A stretch of 64,000 bases of DNA from Haloarcula salina (GTDB taxonomy: Archaea > Halobacteriota > Halobacteria > Halobacteriales > Haloarculaceae). Of this stretch, positions 24,060 to 32,933 are shown piece by piece. Each line of letters starts with the position of its first letter. Positions within the stretch are counted from its first letter, which is position 1. Below the pieces are notes generated by a model. The model saw only the letters and a program-made list of their open reading frames with translations. It made no database searches and was not told where the DNA came from. Location of the stretch: positions 62,001 through 126,000 of the forward strand of contig NZ_WRXL01000007.1 in assembly GCF_010119195.1 (NCBI RefSeq), written 5' to 3'. The position numbers were made by a program, and so were the translations under genes.

Positions 24060-24743
24060 GAAGCGACGTTCTACGGCGTGCTGGGGGTCGGCCCCGACGC
24101 CGACGAGGAGACGGTAGTCCGCGCCTACCGGGAGCGCTCGAAGTCGGCGCACCCGGACGTGAGCGACGACCCTGACGCCGGCGAGCGCTTCAAGCGGCTC
24201 ACGACCGCGAAGGAGGTGCTCACCGACGAGACCGAGCGGGCCCGGTACGATCGGCTCGGCCACGAGACGTACGTGCGGCGGAATCTCGAAGGGATGTGCG
24301 TGGACGACGGTACAGACACGGGCGGCGTCAGCGAGGCCGCCCGGCAGTACGTAGCCGGTGGTGGCGCGAGCACCGGAAGCAGTGGCTCGGCGGCACGCGG
24401 CCGGAGCGGCCCGTCCGCGACAACGGCCCAGCGCCCGCGCCAGACCCGAGGTGGAGCCACCGGCTACGGGACCGCCGCGGACTACTACCGGCCCGGCCAG
24501 CGGGTCGGGTCGGCGGAGACGGCGGGGGCGGGGTCGGTTCTCGCGTCGTTCCGCCGGGTCGGCCCGTGGCTGTTCGTCCACCTCGCGCTGTTCGCATGCA
24601 CGGTGGCCGTGGCCCTCCTTCTCGCGGTCGGCGGCCTCACCGGCCGGTTCTCGCCGGTCGTGGCCGGCGTGATGGCGCTCTCGACGGTGAGCATCTCGCT
24701 CCTCGTCTCGGCGACCCACGTCCTCTCGCGGCTCTCGGCCTGA
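24057..24743 (+). CDS. J-domain (DnaJ-type) membrane protein
   Basis: Residues 1-66 form a J-domain with the essential HPD motif in SAHPDVSD (about residue 34) and the helix IV region AKEVLTDETERARYDRLG. A Gly/Ser/Arg-rich linker of about 80 residues leads to two hydrophobic segments (about residues 170-193 and 200-220). It is a membrane-tethered Hsp70 co-chaperone of DnaJ type III, since no Cys-rich zinc domain is present. The start at 24057 lies inside a palindrome. Confidence 0.88.
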   Translation: MEATFYGVLGVGPDADEETVVRAYRERSKSAHPDVSDDPDAGERFKRLTTAKEVLTDETERARYDRLGHETYVRRNLEGMCVDDGTDTGGVSEAARQYVAGGGASTGSSGSAARGRSGPSATTAQRPRQTRGGATGYGTAADYYRPGQRVGSAETAGAGSVLASFRRVGPWLFVHLALFACTVAVALLLAVGGLTGRFSPVVAGVMALSTVSISLLVSATHVLSRLSA

Positions 24744-24794
24744 CCGGCGGCGGGAAACCCAAACCCGTTTTTCCCCGCGCCTCGAACCGGACGT

Positions 24795-26066
24795 ATGAAC
24801 GTACGCACGGTCGCCGACCTGGCTCCGGAGGAGCGGGCGGCGCTGTTCGACCGCGACGCCGGCGTCGAGGCGGTCCGCGACGACGTGGCCGACATCGTCT
24901 CGTCCGTCGCCGAGGAGGGGGACGTGGCGCTTCGCCGCTTCGCCGAGGAGTTCGACCACGTCTCGGTGGGGAACATCGATATCACCGACGCCGCCGAGCG
25001 GGCCTACGAGGAGATCGACGATCCCGTCCGTGAGGCCATCGAGGACGCCGCCGCGAACATCCGCGCCTTCCACGAGCGGCAGGTCCCCGAGGACTGGCGC
25101 GCCGACTTCGAGGGCCGCGAACTCGGGCGGCGCTTCCGACCGCTGGACAGCGCCGGCGTCTACGCGCCCGGCGGCACGGCGGCGTACCCCTCGAGCGCTC
25201 TAATGGGGGTCATCCCGGCCAAGGTCGCCGGGGTCGAACACGTCGCGGTCGCGACGCCGCCCGCGGACGAGGTCAACCCCGTCACGCTGGCGGCGATCCA
25301 CGCCGCCGGCGCGGACGCGGTCTACCAGGTCGGCGGCGCGCAGGCCATCGCGGCGCTCGCCTACGGCACGGAGACGGTGACGGCCACCGACATCGTCGTC
25401 GGGCCGGGCAACCGCTGGGTCACCGCCGCGAAGGCCGAGGTGCGCGGCGACGTGGCCATCGACTTCCTCGCCGGCCCCTCGGAGATCATGGTCGTCGCCG
25501 ACGGGGACGCGGACCCCGGCCTGGTCGCCGCCGACCTCGTCGCGCAGGCCGAGCACGACGAGAACGCCTCCGTCGTCGCGGTCACCGACGACGAGGGCCT
25601 CGCCGAGGCCGTCGCGGCCGCCGTCGACGAGCAGGCCGCGGGCCGCGAGCGCGAGGCGGTCATCCGCGGCGCGCTCGAACACGACGCCTCCGGCGTGTTC
25701 CTCGCCCGCTCGATGAGCGAGGCCGTCCTGTTCGCCGAGGAGTACGCCGCCGAGCACCTCTCGATCCAGGCCGACGACGACGAGGCGCTCTTGGAGCGCA
25801 TCCCCTCCGCGGGATCGGTGTTCCTCGGCCCGTACAGCCCCGTCGCGGCCGGCGACTACGCCGCCGGGACGAACCACGTCCTTCCGACCGGGGGGAGCGC
25901 ACGCGTCACCGGCGGCCTCTCCGTCGACACCTTCGTCCGGTCGACGACGGTCCAGCGCCTCACCGAGGACTCGCTGGGAGACATCAGCGAGACGATAACG
26001 ACTCTCGCCGAAGCCGAGGGCCTCGAAGCACACGCCGAGAGCGTCCGCAAGCGGTTCGAGGACTGA
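24795..26066 (+). CDS. hisD: Histidinol dehydrogenase
   Basis: Catalyses the last two steps of histidine synthesis, oxidising L-histidinol to histidine with two NAD. The 423-aa length and family signatures fit: APGGTAAYPSSALM, VDKI-like region IVVGPGNRWVTAAK, DFLAGPSE, and zinc and catalytic residues in QAEHDENAS and in AEHLSIQ. The C-terminus has the conserved GxxSVDTFVRSTTVQ region. No other his gene adjoins, as is common in haloarchaea where his genes are scattered. Confidence 0.96.
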   Translation: MNVRTVADLAPEERAALFDRDAGVEAVRDDVADIVSSVAEEGDVALRRFAEEFDHVSVGNIDITDAAERAYEEIDDPVREAIEDAAANIRAFHERQVPEDWRADFEGRELGRRFRPLDSAGVYAPGGTAAYPSSALMGVIPAKVAGVEHVAVATPPADEVNPVTLAAIHAAGADAVYQVGGAQAIAALAYGTETVTATDIVVGPGNRWVTAAKAEVRGDVAIDFLAGPSEIMVVADGDADPGLVAADLVAQAEHDENASVVAVTDDEGLAEAVAAAVDEQAAGREREAVIRGALEHDASGVFLARSMSEAVLFAEEYAAEHLSIQADDDEALLERIPSAGSVFLGPYSPVAAGDYAAGTNHVLPTGGSARVTGGLSVDTFVRSTTVQRLTEDSLGDISETITTLAEAEGLEAHAESVRKRFED

Positions 26067-26128
26067 GCTGGATTGGCGTCGCTGTCGACGGCGTCACTGT
26101 TAACACGTTCGGGCTCCCACTTTTCGGT

Positions 26129-26503
26129 ATGAGTAGCACTGCGGACGACGGCGACCCCGATCTCGGCGGCGAGGACGTGGGCGTCACCGAGCAGGCGGCG
26201 GCGGAGGCACTGGACCTCCTCGAGAGCGAGGGGATGGACATAGAGGAGTCCGGGCTCCGCCTGTACGTCCAGCAGGGCGGCTGCGCCGGCCTCTCCTACG
26301 GAATGCGGTTCGAGCACGAACCGGAGCCCGACGACGAGATATTCGAGCGCCACGGACTCCGGGTGTTCGTCGACGACGCCAGCATCGACTACATCGAGGG
26401 CTCGGTGCTGGCCTACGAAGGCGGCCTGCAGGGGGCCGGCTTCCACGTCGAGAATCCGAACGTGGTCAGCGAGTGCGGCTGCGGCGAGTCGTTCCGGACG
26501 TAG
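26129..26503 (+). CDS. A-type iron-sulfur cluster carrier protein (ErpA/IscA family)
   Basis: A 124-aa HesB/IscA-fold protein. The three conserved Cys are in GGCAGLSY (about residue 51) and the C-terminal CGCGESF (about residues 117-119), which together bind or hand over Fe-S clusters. An acidic N-terminal extension of about 18 residues is the usual halophilic addition. It is read in the same direction as hisD, 62 bp downstream, but a functional link is not obvious. Confidence 0.92.
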   Translation: MSSTADDGDPDLGGEDVGVTEQAAAEALDLLESEGMDIEESGLRLYVQQGGCAGLSYGMRFEHEPEPDDEIFERHGLRVFVDDASIDYIEGSVLAYEGGLQGAGFHVENPNVVSECGCGESFRT

Positions 26504-26504
26504 C

Positions 26505-26705
26505 CTATTCTGCGAGTTCGAACGCCACGACCACCTCTGCCTGGTACTCGCGGCCCTCGACGCTCGCGATCTCGACGCCGAGTTCCTCCACCTCGACCCA
26601 TTTGACGTTGTCGAGCGTCGCCTCCGCGCGCTCGATGGCGTCGTCCGCGGCCTTGTCGAAGCTCTCCGAACTGGTCCCGATGAGCGTGATTTTCTTGAAA
26701 ACCAT
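26505..26705 (-). CDS. Dodecin (flavin-binding dodecamer subunit)
   Basis: A 66-aa protein closely similar in pattern to the Halobacterium salinarum dodecin: MVFKK start, [14 protein letters not shown], Trp36 in VKWVEV that stacks on the flavin, and YQAEV near the C-terminus whose Gln hydrogen-bonds the isoalloxazine. It forms a hollow dodecamer that stores riboflavin or lumichrome. It converges with the Fe-S carrier gene, stop to stop with a 1-bp gap. Confidence 0.93.
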   Translation of the reverse strand: MVFKKITLIGTSSESFDKAADDAIERAEATLDNVKWVEVEELGVEIASVEGREYQAEVVVAFELAE

Positions 26706-26813
26706 GTGTATCTGTCGTTGATCCGGGCGCCCTCGTCGCGATGCGGGGCCGCCCTAGCTCCGCGTTCTCTCGGAGGGGTGATATAAGTTAGCAGGGGGCC
26801 CGGTGGCGTCGGC

Positions 26814-28103
26814 CTATCGCTGCACCGACGCGCCCAGCGAGTCGAGCACGTCGAAGAAGTCCGGGAAGGACACGTCGACGTGTTCCGCACCGGTCACGGT
26901 CGTCTCGCCGTCGGCCACGAGGCCGGCGACGGCCAGCGACATGATTATGCGGTGGTCCGCGCGCCCGTCGACGGTCGCGCCGGTGAGGTCGCTCTCCTCG
27001 CCGTAGACGACGAGTTCGTCACGCCGTTCCTCGACCTCGGCCCCCATCTTCGTCAGTTCCTCGGCCATCGCGCTCACGCGGTCGGTCTCCTTGTAGCGGA
27101 CGTGCTCGGCGTCGGTGATGTGCGTGACGCCGTCGGCGGCGGCCCCGAGCGTGGCGATGGTGGGCAGGAGGTCCGGCGTGTCCTTGACGCCGACCTCGAC
27201 GCCCGACAGCGCGGACTTCGAGACCTCGATTTCCCCGTTCTCGCGGTCCCAGTCGAGCGCGGCCCCCATCTCGTCGAGGACGTCGACGATGGCCGAGTCG
27301 CCCTGGGCGCTCGGGAACGCGGACGTGACCAGCAGGCCGTCCTCGGCGGCGAGCGCGCCGGCCGCGAGCAGGTAGCTCATCGACGAGAAGTCGCCGGGGA
27401 CGCTGTACTCGCCGCCCGTCGGCGCGTAGGACTGCCCGCCGGCGACGGTGAACCCCTCGGCGGTCCGCTCGGCGGCGACGCCGTAGTCGTCGAGCACCTC
27501 CAGCGTGATGTCGACGTACGGCGAGGACTTGAGGTCGGTCGTCAGGTCGATGTCGACGCCGTCGGGCGTGACGGCCCCCGCCATCAGCAGCGCGGTGATG
27601 TACTGCGAGGACACGTCGCCGGGAATCTCGACCGCGCCGCCGTCGACGCCGCCGCCGACGACCAGCGGGGCCTGTCCGTTCCGCCGGGTCGACTCGGCCT
27701 CGCCGTCAAGCTGTTCGACGGCGTCGAGCAGCGGCCCCTGCGGGCGCGAGCGGAGCGAGTCGTCGCCCGTCAGCACTGTCAGGTCGTCCTGCAGGGCGGC
27801 CGTCGCGGTGACCAGGCGCATCGTCGTGCCGCTGTTGGCGCAGTCGATCACGTCATCGGGCGTGTCCGGGCGGCCGTCGAAGCCGGTCACGTCCAGTTCG
27901 CGCTCGTCGGCCGAGAGCGAGACGGACCCGCCGTAGGCCTCGACGGCCCGCATCGTGGCCCTCGTGTCGGCGCTGACGAGCGGGTCGCGGACGACCGCGC
28001 CGTCGGCGTAGCCCGCGGCGAGAATCGCTCGGTGCGTGTAGCTCTTCGACGGCGGAGCCTGTGCGGTCCCCGAGACCGTCGACGGAGTAATGGTGACGTC
28101 CAT
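26814..28103 (-). CDS. aroA: 3-phosphoshikimate 1-carboxyvinyltransferase (EPSP synthase)
   Basis: Transfers the enolpyruvyl group of PEP to shikimate-3-phosphate in the shikimate pathway. The 429-aa protein has the substrate Lys/Ser region [10 protein letters not shown] (about residues 17-26), NSGTTMRL (about 88-95), and the late RYKETDR and LADGETTV-like signature segments. The start at 28103 ([12 protein letters not shown]) is fixed by the family's N-terminal strand. The same frame stays open upstream, but that stretch is antisense to the M24 peptidase gene and not AroA-like. It is divergent from the peptidase gene with 120 bp between the starts. Confidence 0.96.
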   Translation of the reverse strand: MDVTITPSTVSGTAQAPPSKSYTHRAILAAGYADGAVVRDPLVSADTRATMRAVEAYGGSVSLSADERELDVTGFDGRPDTPDDVIDCANSGTTMRLVTATAALQDDLTVLTGDDSLRSRPQGPLLDAVEQLDGEAESTRRNGQAPLVVGGGVDGGAVEIPGDVSSQYITALLMAGAVTPDGVDIDLTTDLKSSPYVDITLEVLDDYGVAAERTAEGFTVAGGQSYAPTGGEYSVPGDFSSMSYLLAAGALAAEDGLLVTSAFPSAQGDSAIVDVLDEMGAALDWDRENGEIEVSKSALSGVEVGVKDTPDLLPTIATLGAAADGVTHITDAEHVRYKETDRVSAMAEELTKMGAEVEERRDELVVYGEESDLTGATVDGRADHRIIMSLAVAGLVADGETTVTGAEHVDVSFPDFFDVLDSLGASVQR

Positions 28104-28223
28104 GCCCGGTCGGTTGCGGCCGCGCGACAAGAGGCTACCGCTCTCCGCGACCGCCGCCCGGTGCCGCGTTCGCCGACTGCCCCGAGGGAGACGTATTTGA
28201 GTCTCGCGGTCGGAGTGCCTCGC

Positions 28224-29399
28224 ATGAAACCCGATCTCTCCGCGCTCGACGCGTATCTCGATGAGGCCGGCGTCGACGGCTACCTGCTCGACGCGGACTC
28301 CGAGGCGTCCGACCAGTACTACCTCTCGGGCTTCGACGCGCCGGACCCGTTCGTCACGCTGTACGACGGGGAGACGCACCTGCTCTTCCCGCGGAGCCTG
28401 GAGTTCGGCCGCGCCAAGCGCGAGTCGCGGGCCGACACCGTCGAGCGCTACGTCGACTTCGACCACCAGTCGAAGATCGAGGAACACGGCACCGAGGACG
28501 CCGTCTCGTACGTCCTCGCTGACTTCCTCGGCTCGTACGACGTGGACAGCGTCGCCGTCCCGCCGCGGTTCCCGCTCCGGACCGCCGACGGCCTGCGAGC
28601 CCGCGGCGTCGAGGTGACGGCCGACACCGACGGCGTCGTCACGGAGATCCGCGCGACGAAGACCGACGCCGAAATCGAACACGTGCGGGCGGCACAGCGG
28701 GCGAACGAGGCGGCCATGCAGGCCGCCGAGGACTTGCTGGCTTCGGCGACGGTCGCCGCGGACGACACGCTCGAAGTCGACGGCGAGACGCTGACGAGCG
28801 AGCGCGTCAAGGAGGAGATCGAGGTGACGCTGCTGCGCCACGGCTGTTCGCTCGACGAGACCATCGTGGCCTGCGGCGCGGACGCGGCCGACCCGCACGA
28901 CCGCGGGAGCGGACCGCTGTCGGCCGCCGAGCCCATCATCGTCGACATCTTCCCGCGGGACAAGGCGACGAAGTACCACGCCGACATGACCCGGACGTTC
29001 TCGAAGGGGGAGCCGAGCGAGACGGTCCGGGAGTGGTACGACCTCACCGAGCGGGCGATGGACGCGGCCTTCGAGGCGCTCGAAGCGGGCGCGACCGGCG
29101 AGGGAGTCCACGACGCCGTCTGTGACGTGTACGAGGAGGCCGGTCAGCCGACCCTACGCGACGACGAGCGGACCGAGACGGGGTTCATCCACAGCACCGG
29201 CCACGGCGTCGGCCTGGACGTGCACGAACTCCCGCGCCTGTCGCCGACCGGCGGCGACCTCGAACCCGGACACGTCGTCACGGTCGAACCGGGCCTGTAC
29301 GACCCCGCCGTCGGCGGCGTCCGCATCGAGGACATCGTCGTCGTCACCGAGGACGGCTACGAGAACCTGACCGACTACGAGATGTCCCTGGTCGTCTGA
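28224..29399 (+). CDS. M24 family metallopeptidase (Xaa-Pro peptidase type)
   Basis: A 391-aa aminopeptidase P/prolidase-like enzyme. The N-terminal creatinase-like domain spans residues 1-140 and the pita-bread catalytic domain follows. Metal ligands and catalytic residues are seen in [34 protein letters not shown] and GVRIEDIV. It removes N-terminal residues next to proline or cleaves dipeptides; the exact specificity is not evident. The ATG at 28224 is the first in frame with family similarity. Confidence 0.92.
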   Translation: MKPDLSALDAYLDEAGVDGYLLDADSEASDQYYLSGFDAPDPFVTLYDGETHLLFPRSLEFGRAKRESRADTVERYVDFDHQSKIEEHGTEDAVSYVLADFLGSYDVDSVAVPPRFPLRTADGLRARGVEVTADTDGVVTEIRATKTDAEIEHVRAAQRANEAAMQAAEDLLASATVAADDTLEVDGETLTSERVKEEIEVTLLRHGCSLDETIVACGADAADPHDRGSGPLSAAEPIIVDIFPRDKATKYHADMTRTFSKGEPSETVREWYDLTERAMDAAFEALEAGATGEGVHDAVCDVYEEAGQPTLRDDERTETGFIHSTGHGVGLDVHELPRLSPTGGDLEPGHVVTVEPGLYDPAVGGVRIEDIVVVTEDGYENLTDYEMSLVV

Positions 29400-29543
29400 G
29401 CGTGGCCCGCGACGGCGGCCGGGTTCCGTCTCCCGCCGGCCGCCCCGATCGATTCGGGCGTCGTGTGGTACCTCGTCACAGTATTTTTGCGCCACTACAT
29501 CATGAACATTTATTATGGATTGGTCGAAAGGTGGTGATACCCT

Positions 29544-29630
29544 ATGCTTGTACCCAAAGCACGCCGTTCGCTCGACTCGCACACGACACCGGCCGCCGAC
29601 CACACACCACCCACACGACCCCCAGGATGA
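29544..29630 (+). CDS. Putative 28-codon leader ORF overlapping the next small ORF
   Basis: An ATG 35 nt after a TATA-like CATTTATTATGG (29505-29516) opens a 28-codon frame rich in Thr, Pro, His and Arg. It ends with TGA that overlaps the ATG of the next small ORF in the ATGA configuration. This arrangement implies translational coupling. The peptide is not recognisable and may be only a leader. Confidence 0.35.
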   Translation: MLVPKARRSLDSHTTPAADHTPPTRPPG

Positions 29631-29797
29631 CGACACGAATCACGAACCCCACGGACGAGGAAGCGTACCCGACCACCATTCCGACCTTCGGCGACACGGA
29701 CGGCCGCTCGCGCAGTCGCGCCGCGCCGATGATGTTCTCCCCGACCAGCCAGTCGACGATGGGCCAGTTCGACACCGAGGCCACCGACCCTCGCTGA
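29627..29797 (+). CDS. Small ORF of unknown function (56 aa)
   Basis: A 56-aa frame rich in Thr, Ser, Asp and Pro with several Met residues, preceded by an AGG-containing CCCAGG and by an overlapping 28-codon ORF. It has no membrane segment or Cys. The acidic N-terminal half (NPTDEEAYPTTIP) fits haloarchaeal composition, which the other frames of this stretch do not. It lies 81 bp before the CopG-like gene. Real but unassigned, or a regulatory peptide. Confidence 0.4.
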   Translation: MTTRITNPTDEEAYPTTIPTFGDTDGRSRSRAAPMMFSPTSQSTMGQFDTEATDPR

Positions 29798-29878
29798 CGA
29801 GGCGACGCTTCGGCGACGGACCGGGCCGCGCTGGCGCGGGACACAACGCATTTCCCGCCCGACTGCCTCCGTGACGAC

Positions 29879-30088
29879 ATGGCCGATTACACGACGGTAT
29901 CCATCCCGAAAGACCTCGCAGAGCGCGTCGAGGACACCATCGAGGGGACCAGTTTCTCCAGCACGTCCGACCTCGTCCGGTTCCTGCTGCGGAGCATCGT
30001 CGTCCAGCACCAGCGCGAGGGCGAGCTGACGGAGGCGCAGTTCCAGGACATCGCCGACCAGCTCCGCGACCTGGGCTATCTGGAGTAG
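29879..30088 (+). CDS. Ribbon-helix-helix (CopG-like) DNA-binding protein
   Basis: A 69-aa protein with an N-terminal strand YTTVSIPKDLAERV, then a helix and turn FSSTSDLVRFLLRSIV characteristic of CopG/MetJ-type ribbon-helix-helix repressors. The C-terminal helical tail (LTEAQFQDIADQLRDLGYLE) could mediate dimerisation or partner binding. No toxin gene is adjacent on the same strand, so it is more likely a stand-alone regulator than an antitoxin. It converges with the gene at 30093. Confidence 0.85.
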   Translation: MADYTTVSIPKDLAERVEDTIEGTSFSSTSDLVRFLLRSIVVQHQREGELTEAQFQDIADQLRDLGYLE

Positions 30089-30092
30089 ACCG

Positions 30093-30503
30093 TTACTGCG
30101 GGTACTCCTCGGGCGGTTCCACGTCGAGTATGGCCACTTCTTTCGGCTGACCCGCTCGGTCGAAGGCCCCGAAGGAGTCGGTGTCCCACGGCGGGACGGC
30201 GACGAAGATCACCTCGTGGAGGTCGTCGGTCTTGTCGACGCCCATGTACCCCGAGGGGTGCGAGACGAACCGGCCCTGGGTTTGCCCGGCCGGCGTCCCG
30301 AGGTCCATCCCGAACACTGCCCTGACGGACGCGCCGGCGGAGGGGAGGTAGAAGTCGGTGAACACCGGCGTCTCGGGCGGCAGCTCGGCGTCGGGGATGT
30401 CCTCGGCCCGCGTGACGGCCAGCGAGATCGTCACGTCGTCCGGTTCGGCCTCTCTCGCCAGTCGCAACAGCGTCTCGACCAGTCCGCGGGTGACATATAC
30501 CAC
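30093..30503 (-). CDS. Conserved haloarchaeal protein (136 aa), possibly JAB/MPN-like
   Basis: Begins MVYVTRGLVETLLRLA and contains a conserved-looking core, FYLPSAGASVRAVFGMDLG and GRFVSHPSGYMGV. The layout (a helix followed by strands and a His-Pro loop) brings the Jab1/MPN fold to mind, but the metal ligands (E, HxH, D) are not all visible, so a catalytic role is doubtful. Function unknown. It converges with the RHH gene with 4 bp between stops. Confidence 0.65.
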   Translation of the reverse strand: MVYVTRGLVETLLRLAREAEPDDVTISLAVTRAEDIPDAELPPETPVFTDFYLPSAGASVRAVFGMDLGTPAGQTQGRFVSHPSGYMGVDKTDDLHEVIFVAVPPWDTDSFGAFDRAGQPKEVAILDVEPPEEYPQ

Positions 30504-30549
30504 GGTACTATTTCGCAGGGTGCGGGTAAAACACCGTCGCCGCCCCGGG

Positions 30550-31230
30550 TCAGTCGAACACGAACGACTTGAGGTTCTTCGCGTACAGGCCCGGCGTCCG
30601 GCCGCGGGACCCGCGCAGCGCGTAGGCGAGCGCCTCCGTCGCGTCGTCCATCACGCTCTCGCCGTGACCGACGAGGAGCCGGTCGGGGTCGAGCCGACCG
30701 AGCTTCTTCGGCGGGAGCAGGCGGAGCATCGGGTGGACGCCGAGACGCTCGTTCCCGGCGCGGAAGTACTCCGCCGTCCCGACCGCCTCGGTGACGACCA
30801 TCGTGTCGTCCGCGTCGCCGTAGATGGCTGCTTCCTTCCAGAACGGGTTCTCGACGACCGTGTGGACGCCGTAGTCCGTACCGGGGAGCTGTCGATGGAC
30901 CGTCTCCGTCGGCGCGTTGAGGTCGTCCGCGATGCCCGAGAGCGCCTCGGGGAGGTACACGGGAACGTCGTGGCGGTTCGCGACGGCGGCGCTGTCGCGC
31001 TTGTGGCGGTCCAGCAGGACGACGACGCCCGCGACCTCGCCGAACTCGGCGAACAGGTCGTCGACTCCCTCGGCGTCGACCGGATCGACGACGAACACGC
31101 CCGCGTCGGTCGCCAGTGCGTGACTCGCGCGCTGCATCCGTTCGTGTGGGTACGCGATCCAGCTCGCGCCGCGGTCCCAGCGGCCGCTCTCCGCCCAGCC
31201 GGTCGCCGCTCCCGAGCCTTTCATTGGCAT
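30550..31230 (-). CDS. Metallo-beta-lactamase-like protein with degenerate active site
   Basis: A 226-aa protein. The pattern VVVLLDRHKRDSAAVANRHDVPVYLPE resembles the HxHxDH region of the metallo-beta-lactamase fold, but reads DRHKRD, so metal binding is probably lost or altered. A later LLVGHGESVMDDATEAL matches the family's C-terminal His loop. The start is set at the ATG at 31230, though a second ATG two codons on (31224) is possible; the longer frame extends over the divergent promoter region and is not credible. It is divergent from the VOC gene. Confidence 0.65.
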   Translation of the reverse strand: MPMKGSGAATGWAESGRWDRGASWIAYPHERMQRASHALATDAGVFVVDPVDAEGVDDLFAEFGEVAGVVVLLDRHKRDSAAVANRHDVPVYLPEALSGIADDLNAPTETVHRQLPGTDYGVHTVVENPFWKEAAIYGDADDTMVVTEAVGTAEYFRAGNERLGVHPMLRLLPPKKLGRLDPDRLLVGHGESVMDDATEALAYALRGSRGRTPGLYAKNLKSFVFD

Positions 31231-31339
31231 ACCGCGCCGTAGGGGCCTGACCGGAATAAATGGTCGAGAAGCGGACACTCCCGTCCTCGGTACCGAGCGG
31301 TCCCCAGCGTCTTTGTCCGTCGCGGTCGAAGCCATCGGC

Positions 31340-32029
31340 ATGCTCTCCGCGCCCGCCTGGCTCACGCTGGAAGTGAAGTACCCGGACCGCGCGACGGCGT
31401 TCTACGACGCCTTCCTCGAACTCGACGTGGTGTCCGAGACAGAGGACGCGGCCGTGCTCGCGGTCGGCGACACGGAGCTCCGACTGCGGGCGCCCGGTCC
31501 CGTTCCGCGGGGCGGCCTGCACACCCACTACGCGATGACGATTCCCGAGCGGGAGTACGACGACTGGTACGACCGACTGGACGAGCGCTTCGACCTGGTC
31601 GAACACGCGTTCGGCGACGCCCGCTCGCTGTACTTCTACGACCCGGAGGGCAACTGCGTCGAACTCGGGGAGCGCAGCGTCGACGGGGACGGCGTGACCG
31701 GCCTGTTCGAACTCGTCCTCGAAGTCGAGGACCTGTCGTCGGCCGTCGAGTTCTACGGCGCGCTGGGCTTCGAGGTGGTCGACGACGGCCGCGAGGAAGG
31801 TCGCGTGCGGCTGTCGACCGGCGAACTGGACCTCGAACTGTGGTCGCCGCGACTGGGCATCGCCGACGCCCGCGGCGGCGTCCACGTCGACTTCGGCGTG
31901 GTCGCGGACTCGCCGAGATCGACGGCACGGGAAGTCGCCGACGACGCGCTCGCGGTCACGTCCGTGGAGGAGGGCGTGCGAGTCCGGGACCCCGACGGGC
32001 ACTACCTGACGCTGGTCTCGGACGGATAG
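31340..32029 (+). CDS. VOC family protein (glyoxalase/dioxygenase superfamily), two modules
   Basis: A 229-aa protein of two vicinal-oxygen-chelate modules. The first (about 1-112) ends in SLYFYDPEGNCVELGER and the second (about 120-228) begins LVLEVEDLSSAVEFYGALGFE and ends VRVRDPDGHYLTLVSD. The Glu in NCVEL and the His/Tyr in the second module are candidate metal ligands. Such folds cover glyoxalase I and extradiol dioxygenases; the substrate cannot be told. The start is chosen at ATG 31340 because it directly precedes the first strand. Confidence 0.85.
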   Translation: MLSAPAWLTLEVKYPDRATAFYDAFLELDVVSETEDAAVLAVGDTELRLRAPGPVPRGGLHTHYAMTIPEREYDDWYDRLDERFDLVEHAFGDARSLYFYDPEGNCVELGERSVDGDGVTGLFELVLEVEDLSSAVEFYGALGFEVVDDGREEGRVRLSTGELDLELWSPRLGIADARGGVHVDFGVVADSPRSTAREVADDALAVTSVEEGVRVRDPDGHYLTLVSDG

Positions 32030-32050
32030 GTCGCCCTCGCCGTCGGACGC

Positions 32051-32119
32051 GGTAAAGGAATATAATGAGTTACCGGGTGCTACTAGACCTATAGACCCCT
32101 CATAGGCCGATTCTTTACC
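32051..32119. promoter_or_regulatory. Nested inverted repeats upstream of the zinc-ribbon gene
   Basis: GGTAAAGGAAT (32051-32061) faces ATTCTTTACC (32110-32119), an inverted match with one unpaired base. Within it lies a shorter dyad, CCTAT...ATAGG (about 32088-32106). The TTCTTTACC arm is about 25-30 nt before the ATG at 32143, where a TATA-like box would be expected. Confidence 0.35.
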
Positions 32120-32142
32120 CGTCGAGCGCGTATCGTCGACCG

Positions 32143-32421
32143 ATGACAGCGACTGATCCAGGGGTGGATCCAGACCCGCCACCGAAGACGACCCTCTTCT
32201 GTCCGGACTGCGGGCATCGGAGCCGCTACGACGGCGACTGGCGCGTCGTCGAGAGCCGTCGCGGCGCTCGCTACCTGTGTCCGACGTGTCGAACCGAGAT
32301 CACCGTCCGTCGGCCCGATTCGGCGCGGTGTCCGCCGCGAGCCGGCGTCGATCCGTGGCGACAGTGGCGAACGGCCCTTCGCGCCTGGCAGGGGCTGTGG
32401 CGACGGTTCCTCGCGTCCTGA
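32143..32421 (+). CDS. Zinc-ribbon protein (92 aa)
   Basis: Two Cys pairs, CPDCGH (about residues 20-25) and CPTCRTE (about 46-52), form a zinc ribbon around the segment RYDGDWRVV. A basic, Trp-rich tail follows (WRQWRTALRAWQGLW). It resembles the small 63-aa ribbon protein encoded at 61126-61317 in the CPDC...WxVE...CPxC layout. Partner and role unknown. Confidence 0.78.
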   Translation: MTATDPGVDPDPPPKTTLFCPDCGHRSRYDGDWRVVESRRGARYLCPTCRTEITVRRPDSARCPPRAGVDPWRQWRTALRAWQGLWRRFLAS

Positions 32422-32472
32422 GCCGGACGCGTCTCGCGGGACACGGGCTTCCGTCTCGCTCCAGCGGCCGCT

Positions 32473-32775
32473 TTACTCGAGCAAGTCTGCGTCGATGCTG
32501 ACGCCCGGCGGCGTCACCACGAGGAAGCCCCGGAAGTGCATCAGTTCGCCCCCGGCCTCTTTGACCGGCCGGGCGAACCCGGCGGCGAGTTCGTTCAGGT
32601 CGCCGTCGACGTTGAGGACGAGCACCGACCCGTTCTCGATCGTCTCGATCCACTGGTCGGCCGGTTCGGAGCCGTCCAGGACGCCGAGAACGACGCGGTC
32701 GCTCCCGCTCCCGTCGCCACCGTCGTCCATCTGGTCCTCTACGGCCTGCAGGTCCAGTCCCTCGAAGTCGCTCAT
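32473..32775 (-). CDS. Conserved haloarchaeal protein (100 aa), DUF5779-like
   Basis: An acidic cytosolic protein. After an Asp/Gly-rich start it has a hydrophobic strand RVVLGVLDGSEPADQWIE and a C-terminal strand-rich part ending GGELMHFRGFLVVTPPGVSIDADLLE. I associate this pattern with the haloarchaeal DUF5779 family, from memory. No catalytic motif is evident. Its start is divergent from the leuA promoter. Confidence 0.65.
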   Translation of the reverse strand: MSDFEGLDLQAVEDQMDDGGDGSGSDRVVLGVLDGSEPADQWIETIENGSVLVLNVDGDLNELAAGFARPVKEAGGELMHFRGFLVVTPPGVSIDADLLE

Positions 32776-32869
32776 GGGCTACCCATGCGCGTCCACCGCA
32801 AAAACCCTGTCTCCCCGTCTGACGCGCGGCAGTCGCGCGCCGGAACCGCACGGCACCGGGCGTGTGCCG

Positions 32870-32907
32870 TGTCCACGTGCCACCGGTTTCATGGACAACT
32901 ATAAATA
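32870..32907 (+). promoter_or_regulatory. leuA promoter: inverted repeat plus TATA box
   Basis: TATAAATA at 32900-32907 is centred about 30 nt before the ATG at 32934, as expected for a leaderless mRNA. An inverted repeat, TGTCCA (32870-32875) and TGGACA (32892-32897), flanks the BRE position just upstream and may bind a regulator. This promoter supports 32934 as the intended start of leuA. Confidence 0.6.
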
Positions 32908-32933
32908 TCGGAAGCGTCCAGATACAGGTGCTT

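Noticed and set aside
26880-28223. In-frame upstream extension of the M24 peptidase gene
   Set aside because: The stretch runs antisense to aroA and has Arg/Gly-rich shadow composition. The peptidase fold begins at the ATG 28224.
30431-32182. 583-codon frame opposite the VOC and MBL-like genes
   Set aside because: Shadow of two genes on other frames; it mixes Arg-rich and low-complexity segments and has no domain.
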